NCBI RefSeq assembly: GCF_900142265.1
Contig: NZ_FRAH01000011.1
Span: 1 to 64,000, forward strand
Source: Anaerotignum lactatifermentans DSM 14214
Lineage (GTDB): Bacteria > Bacillota > Clostridia > Lachnospirales > Anaerotignaceae
DNA: 64,000 bases
Direction of reading: 5' to 3'
The notes beneath the pieces are model-generated. The model saw only the letters and a program-made list of their open reading frames with translations, was not told where the DNA came from and ran no database searches. Position 1 is the stretch's first letter. Each line of letters begins with the position of its first letter. This document shows, in pieces, positions 16,600-25,553 of this stretch. The position numbers and the translations under genes were made by a program.

Positions 16600-17517
16600 A
16601 TGGATTATATCATTGAAACAGAAAATCTTACGAAGCGATACGGAACAGCCACCGTTGTCGATAAGGTAAATCTTCATGTGCCAAAGGGCAAAATTTATGG
16701 TTTGCTCGGCAGAAACGGAGCAGGCAAAACCACAGCAATGAAAATGATGTTGCAGCTTGCTTTCCCAACGGAGGGAACGGTACGCTTGTTTGGCACAAAC
16801 TATAAGGAAAATATCCATACCCTTTATAGCAAAGTAGGCTCTATTATCGAAACACCGGGATTTTACAGTAATTTAACAGGGTATGAGAATTTGCAAATTC
16901 TCGCTAAACTGCGAGGGGGAGTATCTAAAAGTGGAGTAGAAAAAGCTCTTGAAGTTGTGGGGCTGCATAAGGAGAAAAGAAAAGTCTTTTCCGATTATTC
17001 CCTCGGAATGAAGCAACGGCTTGGTATTGCCGCCGCCATTATGCACGAGCCGGAGCTTTTAATACTTGACGAACCGATTAACGGACTTGACCCCATTGGA
17101 ATAGTTGAAATACGCTCATTTTTATCTGAACTTAGTCACAATCATGGCATTACCATTTTTATCTCAAGCCATGTTTTAAGCGAGATTGAACAGATAGCAG
17201 ATATTATCGGCGTTATGCACGAGGGGCATTTAGTAGAGGAAGTGAATATATCCGAGCTTCACAAAAGGAATCGAAAATACATTCAATTTGATTTATCTGA
17301 CAGTGAGATAGCCGGAAAGATTTTAGAAAACCACTACCACATGACGGATTTTACAGTGCAGGACGGTACGGTGAGAATTTATGACTTTAGCCAAAGTGTT
17401 GGAGAAATCAATCGAGAATTTGCACGAAATGGACTGCTCGTGACAAGGATAAATGATAGTGAGGAAAACTTAGAGGACTACTTTTCTAAACTGATTGGAG
17501 GTGGCGGTATTGCTTAA
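16600..17517 (+). CDS. bcrA: BcrA, bacitracin ABC exporter ATPase
   Basis: The protein has 305 residues. Walker A is GRNGAGKTT at residues 37-45, the signature is [12 protein letters not shown], and Walker B is [13 protein letters not shown], followed by the H-loop [10 protein letters not shown]. It pairs with the permease BcrB to remove bacitracin from the membrane or free the lipid carrier. I chose ATG 16600 ([10 protein letters not shown]) because GGAAAGGAGAA precedes it. The same frame runs upstream across the operators but has no ribosome site there. It overlaps the start of bcrB. Confidence 0.93.
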   Translation: MDYIIETENLTKRYGTATVVDKVNLHVPKGKIYGLLGRNGAGKTTAMKMMLQLAFPTEGTVRLFGTNYKENIHTLYSKVGSIIETPGFYSNLTGYENLQILAKLRGGVSKSGVEKALEVVGLHKEKRKVFSDYSLGMKQRLGIAAAIMHEPELLILDEPINGLDPIGIVEIRSFLSELSHNHGITIFISSHVLSEIEQIADIIGVMHEGHLVEEVNISELHKRNRKYIQFDLSDSEIAGKILENHYHMTDFTVQDGTVRIYDFSQSVGEINREFARNGLLVTRINDSEENLEDYFSKLIGGGGIA

Positions 17518-18259
17518 TCTTATTTCTTGTGAATTATTAAAACTAAAGCGTTCAAAAATGGTGCTAATTAGTGTGGCAGGGGTATTATCTACCCCACTTT
17601 TGATGTTAATAGAAGCCTTGCAAACACATTTTGATAAGCCGGAGATTATCTTTACCTTGTCTGACATATACAGCGACAGTGTACTGTATATCATGCTGCT
17701 GGTAAACATTATGATATATGTGGCAATTGCAGCTTACTTGTTTAGCAGAGAGTACACAGAAAGCACCCTCAAAACCATATTGCCCATACCCATTTCAAGG
17801 ACAAAACTATTAATTGGAAAATTTTGCACCCTGCTTCTTTGGATTGTTATGCTAACCCTTGTAACATGGGCAGGTATATTTATCGTTTGTGGGCTATATG
17901 ACGCTGTCTTTACATTGGAGGGATATAGCTTACTAGTGGCAATAGTATGGCTCCCCAAGTTTTTGTTTGGCAGTATCCTGATGTTTTTAACAGTTTCTCC
18001 TTTTGTGTTTGTTGCTATGAAAACAAAAGGATTTGTCGCCCCGATGATTGGCTCTGCCGTGATTGTCATGGGAAGTGCCGCACTTTCAAATCAAGAATGG
18101 GGAGCGTTGTATCCGTGGACAGCCACCTATTTCTTGGTGCAGGGTAAACTTCAGAGTACCGGCTATCCTACACTGCTGTCTGTATCTATTATTATTCTTG
18201 TATCAGCAGTTGGTTTTCTTATGACCTTTCATCATTTTAAAAAGGAGGATTTGAAATAA
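17510..18259 (+). CDS. bcrB: BcrB, bacitracin ABC exporter permease
   Basis: The protein has 249 residues and six hydrophobic segments, typical of ABC-2-like permeases of the BcrB family. I prefer TTG 17510 ([16 protein letters not shown]) because GGAGGTGG lies 7-8 bases before it. The in-frame ATG at 17495 lies upstream of that ribosome site. The start overlaps the bcrA stop by eight bases, and the stop overlaps the bcrD start (TAATG), so translation is coupled across the operon. Confidence 0.9.
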   Translation: MLNLISCELLKLKRSKMVLISVAGVLSTPLLMLIEALQTHFDKPEIIFTLSDIYSDSVLYIMLLVNIMIYVAIAAYLFSREYTESTLKTILPIPISRTKLLIGKFCTLLLWIVMLTLVTWAGIFIVCGLYDAVFTLEGYSLLVAIVWLPKFLFGSILMFLTVSPFVFVAMKTKGFVAPMIGSAVIVMGSAALSNQEWGALYPWTATYFLVQGKLQSTGYPTLLSVSIIILVSAVGFLMTFHHFKKEDLK

Positions 18260-19086
18260 TGGTACTTGATTTTATAGAAATTTTAAAAGTTATTTTTCTT
18301 GGAATTGTTGAGGGTATTACTGAGTGGCTACCTATCAGCAGCACAGGACATATGATTCTTGTGGACGAATTTATCACACTTAATATGAGCGAAGCATTTA
18401 AAGAAATGTTTTTTGTTGTTATTCAACTTGGAGCTATACTCGCAGTGGTTGTAATGTTTTGGAACAAGATGTTTCCCTTTCAATTTAAGAACAAAGCACA
18501 GTCAATTGTTAAAAAGGATACTTTCTCGTTGTGGTTCAAGGTTGCGGTAGCTTGTGTACCGTCAGCTATTATGGGGATTCTATTTGATGATTATTTGGAT
18601 GCTTACCTCCAAACCCCCATTGTGATTTCAATCATGTTAATCTTTTATGGTTTGTTATTCATTCTCATAGAAAATTGGAATAAAAAGCGTACTCCTACTA
18701 CTATGGCACTTTCTGACATCAGCTATAAAACAGCAATCTTGATAGGGGCATTTCAAGTGTTATCACTTATACCCGGCACATCACGGTCGGGAGCAACGAT
18801 TATAGGTGCTTTACTCATAGGAGTTTCACGAGTGGCAGCAGCAGAGTTTACTTTTTTCCTCGCAGTACCTACTATGCTTGGAGCAAGTGCTTTTAAGCTG
18901 TTAAAATTCGGGTTTGAATTTACAAGTGCAGAACTGCTCGCTCTTGTTCTCGGTATGGCTGTGGCATTTGCGGTATCTGTCTTAGTAATTAAATTCCTAA
19001 TGAACTTTATCAAAAAACATGATTTTAAGGTGTTTGGTTGGTATCGAATTGTGCTTGGTATACTTGTTGTACTTATAAAATCTTAA
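18259..19086 (+). CDS. bcrD: BcrD, undecaprenyl-diphosphate phosphatase (UppP/BacA family)
   Basis: The protein has 275 residues and about eight membrane segments. Both family motifs are clear: [17 protein letters not shown] near residues 15-31, including the catalytic glutamates and serines, and [15 protein letters not shown] near residues 173-187 with the essential arginine. It dephosphorylates undecaprenyl pyrophosphate, the target that bacitracin sequesters, and so restores the carrier. It is the last gene of the bcrABD operon, and a terminator follows 26 bases after the stop. Confidence 0.93.
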   Translation: MVLDFIEILKVIFLGIVEGITEWLPISSTGHMILVDEFITLNMSEAFKEMFFVVIQLGAILAVVVMFWNKMFPFQFKNKAQSIVKKDTFSLWFKVAVACVPSAIMGILFDDYLDAYLQTPIVISIMLIFYGLLFILIENWNKKRTPTTMALSDISYKTAILIGAFQVLSLIPGTSRSGATIIGALLIGVSRVAAAEFTFFLAVPTMLGASAFKLLKFGFEFTSAELLALVLGMAVAFAVSVLVIKFLMNFIKKHDFKVFGWYRIVLGILVVLIKS

Positions 19087-19111
19087 TAATGCGTTTTCTT
19101 TGTGCGCGAAT

Positions 19112-19155
19112 AAAAATGCCAGTTGGTCCTTAAGATCAGCTGGCATTTTTGTTTC
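19112..19155 (+). terminator. Terminator after bcrD
   Basis: AAAAATGCCAG (19112-19122) pairs perfectly with CTGGCATTTTT (19140-19150), then GTTT. Confidence 0.85.
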
Positions 19156-19253
19156 TGGGGATGGAAAACAACCCAGAGATTCTCGTTGTCGATCTCCTCC
19201 TGATTTTAGTTTGCATGGTGAATTTTGCAAATTGAATCTACAGGAGGTTAATA

Positions 19254-19724
19254 ATGGGATTTAATTATGGATATGAGAAAAAGAAGTTTGATAGTAGATG
19301 GAAGCGTTTAGAAGTTGAGTATTGTGATGCAGGGATGAGCGAAGAACAGATTGCTGCCATGAAAGAATATGACTGGGCATGGTTTTGCAGTCAAAGGGTT
19401 TTTCAAAACTATACGCAACCAATACCTTGTGAACAATATGATGAAGTATGTGGTCAATCACAGCTGTTCCGAAAGTTTGCATCGTTATCTTATCAATGGG
19501 ATGTTGATAAGATTGATCAAACGCGATATGGATGGTTGGCTTCGGTGGAAAACGAACAACTACTGTTGAGATTGAAGAAGCTGTCGAAGAAAGATTTGGA
19601 GCTATTGACATTACTTTTTGTGGATGGTTATCGTCAAATTGATGTAGCACGTCTTTGGCATTGTTCCAGAAGTGCTGTTGCACAAAGATTTAAAAAAATA
19701 AAAAAATTTTTGAATAACACTTAA
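19254..19724 (+). CDS. Sigma-70 region 4-like HTH protein of conjugative elements
   Basis: The protein has 156 residues. The C-terminus (LRLKKLSKKDLELLTLLFVDGYRQIDVARLWHCSRSAVAQRFKKIKKFL) is a sigma region 4-type helix-turn-helix, and the N-terminus is a charged helical region. Such sigma-like proteins sit beside xis/int in Tn916-type and other Clostridia elements, where they regulate transfer or excision. CAGGAGG precedes ATG 19254. It is followed by a long non-coding stretch before the excisionase gene. Confidence 0.8.
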   Translation: MGFNYGYEKKKFDSRWKRLEVEYCDAGMSEEQIAAMKEYDWAWFCSQRVFQNYTQPIPCEQYDEVCGQSQLFRKFASLSYQWDVDKIDQTRYGWLASVENEQLLLRLKKLSKKDLELLTLLFVDGYRQIDVARLWHCSRSAVAQRFKKIKKFLNNT

Positions 19725-20200
19725 CAAATGAAGCGTATCAGTGCCTACCCATTGAGGGAAGAACATTCTCCCAATGTGGAGCTTGACAATTTCATAGACG
19801 GCATTTCCGGTACATAACCTATGTACGAGCGAATCAGGCACGCCGCGAAGATGGACAGCCCCAGGAGGTGATGAATAGGACTGTTCCGAGCGATCCACGT
19901 CAGCCTGATACCCGAAAGTGGCATTTCAGGGCGCGATGACTGCATAGGGGTTAAAGATACTTCCTCACGGCCTCCTAAAGACTTGGGGGGAACTCTGCGG
20001 CGCACGAGTAAAACGACGCTGTGGAGTTATGACAGCCGCGCCAGCGGAGACCGGAATGTCCCCATCGCCAGGGGTGCGTGGCAAATGTGGCGAGTAAATT
20101 TTTCAAAGTCAGATACCATGCGCTGGCAGCTTCGGTTGCCAGCGCATTCATGTGATTTTGAAAGCAACAACCACATCTTTGACAGAAAGGGGGACCACCT
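19725..20200 (+). ncRNA. 476-bp non-coding region rich in inverted repeats (candidate structured RNA)
   Basis: No convincing ORF is present. A closing helix GTGCCT/AGGCAC (19741-19746/19836-19841) encloses two hairpins: 19750-19759/19769-19776 (one bulged A) and 19810-19816/19820-19826 (7 bp, loop ACC). This is a three-way-junction layout. Farther on, a 13-bp hairpin with a C(TTCG)G tetraloop spans 20118-20147, just before the excisionase gene. The region could be an RNA regulator or a recombinase-binding region. The RNA reading is inference. Confidence 0.4.
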
Positions 20201-20431
20201 ATGGAAAAATTGATTTCGCGGAAAGAGGCTGCCAAATTACTGGGGATTAGCATTGCCACTTTGGATGCAGCTCGAAACAGTGGGCTAATTTCCTATGTTC
20301 AGTATGTGCAAAATGGTTGCGTGTACTTTACAGATGCTGGCCTTCAGGAGTATATCGCAAAATGCACCCATCGTGCAAAGCCAGTGGAAAAAAGCGCTAC
20401 ATACCGCAAGCTGCGAAGTGTCCGAGCTTGA
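20201..20431 (+). CDS. xis: Excisionase-like HTH protein
   Basis: The protein has 76 residues. MEKLISRKEAAKLLGISIATLDAARNSGLISYVQ is an excisionase/MerR-type winged helix-turn-helix, followed by a short basic tail. Such proteins bend DNA at the element ends and bias the integrase towards excision. It is located directly upstream of the two recombinase genes, as in many conjugative elements. GAAAGGGGGA precedes ATG 20201. Confidence 0.8.
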   Translation: MEKLISRKEAAKLLGISIATLDAARNSGLISYVQYVQNGCVYFTDAGLQEYIAKCTHRAKPVEKSATYRKLRSVRA

Positions 20432-20515
20432 GCTGTTCCGTATCCTTGCTGGAACCTAATATGTCTGATAAAACAAAGGTACAGCGCTGGACATTATTCT
20501 TAGGAGGTGACGGAA

Positions 20516-21727
20516 TTGGCAAAAAGAAAAAGGGCAATTCCTCAATATGGTACGGTCGTGCTTAACGGCATTGAATATTATAGAACCAGAGTCGAAGATT
20601 CGGATGGAAACAGAGTGGCGCTTTATGCAAAGACGCCCGAAAAGCTTTATGACAAGGAACTGGAGGCGTTAGAGCAGATTGACAGTACTACGTTTCGTCG
20701 AAGATCGCCTACGGTTGCTGAGTACTGTGAGAAGTGGCTGCTGATGCAGTCCGTCCATGTTCGGGCCACCACCTTGACAGATTATACCTCTAAGGTGCGG
20801 CGGCACATTATTGGAGGGCTGGGAGACAAGAGAATGGCTGATGTATCCCTGGATGACATCCAACTTGCCCTCGTACCTGTTTCCAAGAAGTCGGCTTCGG
20901 TTTATAAGTCTGTGGTGATTCTCTGCAAGTCCATTTTCCGGGCGGCCAAGGAGAGCCATGTGATTGACGAGGACCCGACCATATACCTGGATGCAAAGGG
21001 AGGAGTTCCCCAGGAAGAAAGACAGGCATTGACGGATGAACAGGTTGAGCGGCTTTTGGACACGATCCGGGATTTGCCGCCCTATGTATTTGTGATGATC
21101 GGTTTATATGCCGGTCTGCGCCGGGAAGAAATCCTGGCGCTGCAATGGGATTCTGTGTATCTGGATGCAGAGGCTCCGTACTTAACGGTACGGCGGGCAT
21201 GGCACACAGAACATAACAGGCCGGTCATTCTTACCGAGCTAAAGACCAAAGCGGCACAAAGAAACATTCCTCTCCCGGTCTGTCTGGTTGAATGTCTGAA
21301 AGATGCAAAGAAAAAATCCACTTCGGATTATGTGATTGCCAATCGGGACGGTGATCCGCTATCCTATACACAGTTTAAGCGGCTGTGGCAGTATATTGTG
21401 ACGCGGACTGCAAAGCCGAGAATGGCCAGAAAACTTGTGGACGGAAAGTATGTAAAATATATGCTTTACCCGAAACTTGGAGAAAAAGCCAGGAATAACG
21501 GCCATGTGGTATATAGCCTGGATTTTGAAGTGACACCGCATCAGCTGCGGCACACCTACATCACCAATCTGATTCATTCTTCGGTGGACCCCAAAACGGT
21601 ACAATATTTGGCGGGCCATGAAAGCAGCAAAATCACGATGGACATTTACGCAAAGGTCAAATACAACAGGCCGGATGATCTTGTCAAAGCAATGGGCTGT
21701 GCCTTTGACTTATGGGACGCTGTGTAA
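20516..21727 (+). CDS. int: Tyrosine recombinase / integrase, copy 1
   Basis: The protein has 403 residues. An N-terminal arm-binding segment (IPQYGTVVLNGIEYYRTRV) and a SAM-like core-binding domain (TVAEYCEKWLLMQSV) precede the catalytic domain. The catalytic set is R202 (AGLRREE), H342 and R345 (HQLRHTY), H368 (AGHESS) and Y378 (MDIYAKV). I chose TTG 20516 because AGGAGG lies at 20502-20507 and the second integrase starts with the matching residues (MAKKKK-IPQYG). The in-frame GTG 20507 overlaps that ribosome site. It should catalyse integration and excision of the element. Confidence 0.93.
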   Translation: MAKRKRAIPQYGTVVLNGIEYYRTRVEDSDGNRVALYAKTPEKLYDKELEALEQIDSTTFRRRSPTVAEYCEKWLLMQSVHVRATTLTDYTSKVRRHIIGGLGDKRMADVSLDDIQLALVPVSKKSASVYKSVVILCKSIFRAAKESHVIDEDPTIYLDAKGGVPQEERQALTDEQVERLLDTIRDLPPYVFVMIGLYAGLRREEILALQWDSVYLDAEAPYLTVRRAWHTEHNRPVILTELKTKAAQRNIPLPVCLVECLKDAKKKSTSDYVIANRDGDPLSYTQFKRLWQYIVTRTAKPRMARKLVDGKYVKYMLYPKLGEKARNNGHVVYSLDFEVTPHQLRHTYITNLIHSSVDPKTVQYLAGHESSKITMDIYAKVKYNRPDDLVKAMGCAFDLWDAV

Positions 21728-21872
21728 GTTCCGAACAATTCAGAAAATGAAGTAAGAGCGAGACAAGGATGTCTCGCTCTTAGTTTTTCCTTGGCCGTAT
21801 CTTTGATTCAATTTGAAATCTCTGATAAAAAGGAGGTGTAGATACATCACCACGCGAGAAAGGAAATTAATT

Positions 21873-23084
21873 ATGGCAAAGAAGAAAAAAAACATACCTC
21901 AATATGGAACCGTCACACGAAAGGGTGTCCTGTATTACAGAACCCGGATTCTGGACGCAGACGGCAAGCAGGTGAGCTTGTATGGGACTACCTGCGAGGA
22001 ACTGTACGATAAAGAGCAGGAGGCGAGACGCCAGGTAGCGGAGATCATCTTCCACCGGGAGCATCCTACTGTGGCCGAGTATTGTGAGAAGTGGCTGTTG
22101 ATGCAATCCGCAAAAGTGTCGCCGGCTACACTGAAGGGCTACGCCTCCAATATGAAGAACTACATTATCAAGCCTTTGGGAGATATGTATATGGAGGAAG
22201 TAACAGCGGATGATATTCGTCTGGCGCTGATCCCATTGTCCAATAAGTCCGAGAGCCTGCACAATACGGTGAATATGCTCCTCAAGTGCATTTTTTACTC
22301 GGCAGAGCGGAGCCAGTTGCTGGAATACAATCCGTGTGAGGGGATTTCGGCAAAAGGAGGGAAACCGACCCAAAAGAAAGATTCGCTGACAGACCAGCAG
22401 GTGGAAGTGCTGCTGGAAACCGTCAAAGGACTTCCGCCGTATCTGTTTACCATGATCGGCTTATATGCCGGTCTGCGCCGAGAAGAAGCTCTCGCCTTGC
22501 AATGGGATTGTGTGTTCCTCGATGCACCCACTCCATATATCTCTGTGCGGCGCGCATGGCGATCAGAGCATAACAGACCGGTTATCTCTACAACGCTTAA
22601 GACGAAAGCAGCAAGAAGGGATATTCCCATTCCCAAATGCCTTGTGAATTGTCTGCGGGAAGCCAAGGCTGCCTCCAAATCGGAATATGTGATTGCCGAT
22701 AGTGAGGGACAGCCCTTGTCATATTCGCAGTTCAAACGTGTCTGGCAGTACATCGTTGTTCGGTCTACCAAGGAGCGTACCTATTATAAGTATGTGAACG
22801 GACAGAGCATCAAGTACACTGTTCAGCCGAGTCTGGGAGGACATCAGAAAAACAATCCCAACATTGTGTATAGCCTGGACTTCGATGTGACACCGCACCT
22901 GCTGCGGCATACCTACATCACCAATCTTCTGTATGCAGGTGTTGACCCCAAGACGGTCCAGTACCTTGCCGGACATGAGAACAGCAAGACAACTATGGAC
23001 ATCTATGCAAGAGTAAAGTATAATAAACCAGAACAGCTATTCGATGTAGTAAATTCTGCATTTCATCAAGCTGTCCCCTCGTAA
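21873..23084 (+). CDS. int: Tyrosine recombinase / integrase, copy 2
   Basis: The protein has 403 residues, the same length as copy 1. The catalytic residues fall at identical positions (R202, H-x-x-R in HLLRHTY, Y378 in MDIYARV), and roughly two thirds of the residues look identical by eye. The start ATG 21873 is preceded by GAGAAAGGAAA. An upstream in-frame ATG at 21813 has no support from the alignment with copy 1. It is the last gene before the putative element end. Two intact recombinases in tandem may act together or reflect a past duplication or nested insertion. Confidence 0.93.
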   Translation: MAKKKKNIPQYGTVTRKGVLYYRTRILDADGKQVSLYGTTCEELYDKEQEARRQVAEIIFHREHPTVAEYCEKWLLMQSAKVSPATLKGYASNMKNYIIKPLGDMYMEEVTADDIRLALIPLSNKSESLHNTVNMLLKCIFYSAERSQLLEYNPCEGISAKGGKPTQKKDSLTDQQVEVLLETVKGLPPYLFTMIGLYAGLRREEALALQWDCVFLDAPTPYISVRRAWRSEHNRPVISTTLKTKAARRDIPIPKCLVNCLREAKAASKSEYVIADSEGQPLSYSQFKRVWQYIVVRSTKERTYYKYVNGQSIKYTVQPSLGGHQKNNPNIVYSLDFDVTPHLLRHTYITNLLYAGVDPKTVQYLAGHENSKTTMDIYARVKYNKPEQLFDVVNSAFHQAVPS

Positions 23085-23212
23085 AAGTGGCCTGTTTTTT
23101 GGTTAAGGAATAGGACAACCGAGGGGCCGAGGCTCAAAAAAGCCCGGAATATCAAGGAAAATCATCGCTCAGACGATTGAAATACGGTCTCAAAGCAGCA
23201 AGACGTGCTCCT

Positions 23213-23287
23213 CAGTTCTCCAAGAGATAATCATTTATCTGGGAACATCATCCCGAAGATCTTATGGGTCTTCGGGATTTTTTTGTG
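23213..23287 (+). repeat. Structured direct repeat, copy A (putative attachment site / RNA 3' end)
   Basis: About 75 bp begin CAGTTCTCCAAGAGATAAT. They form a hairpin around GATAA/TTATC and a terminator-like hairpin ATCCCGAAGA/TCTTCGGGAT followed by seven T's. It matches copy B at 23368 with five differences, all in loops or linkers. It lies about 130 bp after the second integrase. Confidence 0.7.
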
Positions 23288-23307
23288 GAGAACAGAGGGT
23301 CCTCGCA

Positions 23308-23357
23308 GGCAAGCTGCTGCGGTCGCAGCTAAAAATATGCCACAGGCATATTTTCTA
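23308..23357. repeat. Hairpins between the two structured repeats
   Basis: The 80-bp spacer holds an imperfect GC-rich inverted repeat (GCAAGCTGCTGCGG...CGCAGC) and a hairpin AAAATATGCC-ACA-GGCATATTTT. It is non-coding. Its look recalls short dispersed Clostridia repeats, but this cannot be confirmed from one window. Confidence 0.4.
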
Positions 23358-23367
23358 AACGCCACGA

Positions 23368-23441
23368 CAGTTCTCCAAGAGATAATTACTTATCTGGGAA
23401 CCTTATCCCGAAGATCCTATGGGTCTTCGGGATTTTTTTTC
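23368..23441 (+). repeat. Structured direct repeat, copy B
   Basis: This is the second copy of the 70-bp motif, ending in ATCCCGAAGATCCTATGGG and TCTTCGGGAT plus eight T's. The chromosomal sequence starts beyond it. The rest of the 502-bp gene-free stretch 23085-23586 is AT-rich leader DNA of the next gene with no further feature seen. Confidence 0.7.
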
Positions 23442-23586
23442 GTGCATATAAATCCCATCCTATGGATTTCATTTGTATTTTTTACATACAATTCCATAAA
23501 ATCCTGAAAAATCAGTATTTTTTTGATCTGATTTCTGATATTCTGAAAAATAGATAGAAACAAAGAGGAAAGGGGCAAAAAAGTAC

Positions 23587-24403
23587 ATGAAGAAACAAAA
23601 AGAGCTGACAATGATTCTGGGAGTCATTGTGCTGGTTTTTGTACTGAACTTTTTTGTTTTTCGCCTGGCTTATTTACAGGAACCGATTTTTTGACCCACG
23701 CCTATGCTTTTACGGCAGAGGAGTCTTCCCATATGGGATTTTATTACATCACCAATGCAGACGAAAAACGCCAGCCATTGGAAATTACCTGCCCGGAACT
23801 GGGGGAGGATGAGATTTTTGAAGTCATAGATACTGAGCAATGGCAGGGGAATGGCATGTATACCTGGAATGAAATGTGGGTGGATTTCGACGTTCCAGAC
23901 CGTGTAGGAGATTTGAGCAATGTAATCCTGACTCTCAGATGCAGGTCAAGTGGTCTGACGGCACAGAAACGCCTGTGGACATCGGAGAGGTACGTTTTCT
24001 GGCGGCGCAGGAAGAACAGGCTTTGACATGGTCAGGGATGGGCGCAGGGGATACAGATGCTTCTTATTCCATGGAGGTACCGGAAGATTTGACGGTAACA
24101 GGCATTCGTATGCCCATGGAAAATCATTTTTCCGATCTGCTGATGGTAAAAGACGGGGAAGGACAGCCCATGACGTTTCCAGCGTCCTATCAGCAGGGGG
24201 ATACCCTTTCTTTGGAAACAGAATTATCTCTGACGGAGAAGGACAACCGTGCCCATATGGTCATTGATGTGGTGCCTGTGCTGGAAATGGAAACAGCCAA
24301 AGGAGAAAAAGTATGTGCCTATCTGTATGACAGCATGAAATATACGCCGGATATGAATATACTGGAGATTTACCGTATTCTGCACATGAAAGAAGACATG
24401 TAA
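23587..24403 (+). pseudogene. Frameshifted membrane-anchored protein of unknown function
   Basis: Translation starts MKKQKELTMILGVIVLVFVLNFFVF, a single N-terminal membrane anchor. It then needs two frame changes to continue: one at the six-T run near 23687-23692 (one T short; the restored reading is EPIFLTHAYAF) and one near 23930. After these, about 270 residues of an extracellular beta-rich domain can be read (WNEMWVDFDVP, then QVKWSDGTETPVDIG), ending at 24403. Each break fits the loss of one base. It is either decayed or carries assembly errors. I do not recognise the family. Confidence 0.7.
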
Positions 24404-24833
24404 ATGAAAAACATCAGAAATTGGATGCTTTTTGCCATGGTGCTTCTTTTCTTTGATGTGCATATTGGTATCGTCAATCTGTTGCCCAATTGGGCAGCTT
24501 ATCTGATTTTGGCATACTGCGCCAAAAAGATGATGGCAGAGAAAGGCGGGTTGACGGCAGCGCTTGGCATCTGCGCTGCTGTTTTACGGCTTGGCTACAG
24601 GCATTTTGCAGCTGCAGGAAAAAGAAGGTCTATGGATCCGGCGGAAAATATTATTGATGTTGTACGCTATTTCCATTGTAGCCTGCGGTATGACGCTGAA
24701 TGTAAGACCAATGTTCATCCTTGCGGGCGTTATGATGTTCTGTGCCAGACTTTATTTTCTGTTTGGGCTTTGGCGTTTGATTCCGAAAGAAGAACAAACA
24801 GAACCAGAGGAAGAAAAAGAGGAAATTTTATAA
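24404..24833 (+). pseudogene. Frameshifted small integral membrane protein
   Basis: The frame opens MKNIRNWMLFAMVLLFFDVHIGIVNLLPNWAAYLILAYCAKKM. It shifts near 24560 (one extra base) into LASALLFYGLATGILQLQEKEG, reaching LLMLYAISIVACGMTL and an acidic tail EEQTEPEEEKEEIL. About 143 residues with four or five membrane segments result. It starts right at the end of the previous broken gene and was probably in the same operon. The family is unknown. Confidence 0.65.
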
Positions 24834-24844
24834 GAAAACGATAC

Positions 24845-24886
24845 AGCTGGAATCCTTGAACCAGAAAGGGTTCCGGCTATTTTTTT
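24845..24886 (+). terminator. Intrinsic terminator
   Basis: AGCTGGAATCCTT (24845-24857) pairs with AAGGGTTCCGGCT (24866-24878). Seven T's follow. The sequence is very similar to the terminator at 29225. Confidence 0.8.
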
Positions 24887-24985
24887 GAGTGAAGATTGCT
24901 TTTTGGCAGATAATTGTCGCAGTTTGCCTTAAGAAAAGATGATTTTTGAGAAAAATGAGAATTTCATTAGAACCAAGAAAGGTCG

Positions 24986-25013
24986 TTGACATTTATCAGA
25001 AAACCAGTATAAT
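24986..25013 (+). promoter_or_regulatory. Consensus promoter of the marR-ABC operon
   Basis: TTGACA (24986-24991), a 16-bp spacer and TATAAT (25008-25013) are seen. A near-palindrome around CATG (GTTTCATGTAAAAC) overlaps the expected start and may be the MarR operator. Confidence 0.75.
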
Positions 25014-25061
25014 GTTTCATGTAAAACAGTTCGACGGCTAACAATATTAAAGGGGGAAAAA

Positions 25062-25514
25062 ATGATGCAGGATAAGCCGGTATTGTTGATGAAAAAAGTA
25101 ATCAATCTGTTTTTTCGTGAACTGGATGCGATGAATACAGAAAAGCTGCAGGAACCCATTTCGGGGCATAACATGATCGTCATTGAATATTTGACTAAGC
25201 ATGAAGAACCTGTTTATCAGCGTGATTTGGAAAATCATTTTTTTGTACGTCGTTCCACGGTTTCAAAAGTGCTGCGTTTGATGGAAGAAAAAGGCATGAT
25301 TGAACGCCTTTCTGTTCATGATGATGCTCGTCTGAAACAGATTGTTTTGACAGATTATGGACGCAGAATCCATGGAGCAGCCGTCCATCATGCGCATATG
25401 CTGGAAGAAAAGCTGTATCGCAATTTCACAGAAGAAGAAATGGATACACTGCTGCTTCTTTTGAAAAAACTGGAGCATAATATGGAAGAAACAGAAAAGG
25501 AAACTTTATGTTAA
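25062..25514 (+). CDS. MarR-family transcriptional regulator
   Basis: The protein has 150 residues. It has a winged helix-turn-helix with VYQRDLENHFFVRRSTVSKVLRLMEEKGMIERL followed by the wing DDARLKQIVLTDYGRRI, and long terminal helices for dimerisation. MarR proteins usually repress a neighbouring efflux gene and release DNA on binding a small ligand. Its position directly before two ABC exporter half-genes fits that. AAAGGGGGAAAAA precedes the two adjacent ATG codons at 25062 and 25065. Confidence 0.9.
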   Translation: MMQDKPVLLMKKVINLFFRELDAMNTEKLQEPISGHNMIVIEYLTKHEEPVYQRDLENHFFVRRSTVSKVLRLMEEKGMIERLSVHDDARLKQIVLTDYGRRIHGAAVHHAHMLEEKLYRNFTEEEMDTLLLLLKKLEHNMEETEKETLC

Positions 25515-25553
25515 GAACCCAATATGCTTTCGAACAAAAAAGGAGGTTTTGGA

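Noticed and set aside
23213-23441. The two structured repeats as a CRISPR array
   Set aside because: Only two copies, 155 bp apart, with terminator hairpins and no cas genes nearby.
23692-23694. TGA in the membrane-anchored pseudogene as selenocysteine
   Set aside because: The reading frame changes at this point, so decoding the TGA would not restore the downstream protein. A missing T in the run explains it better.
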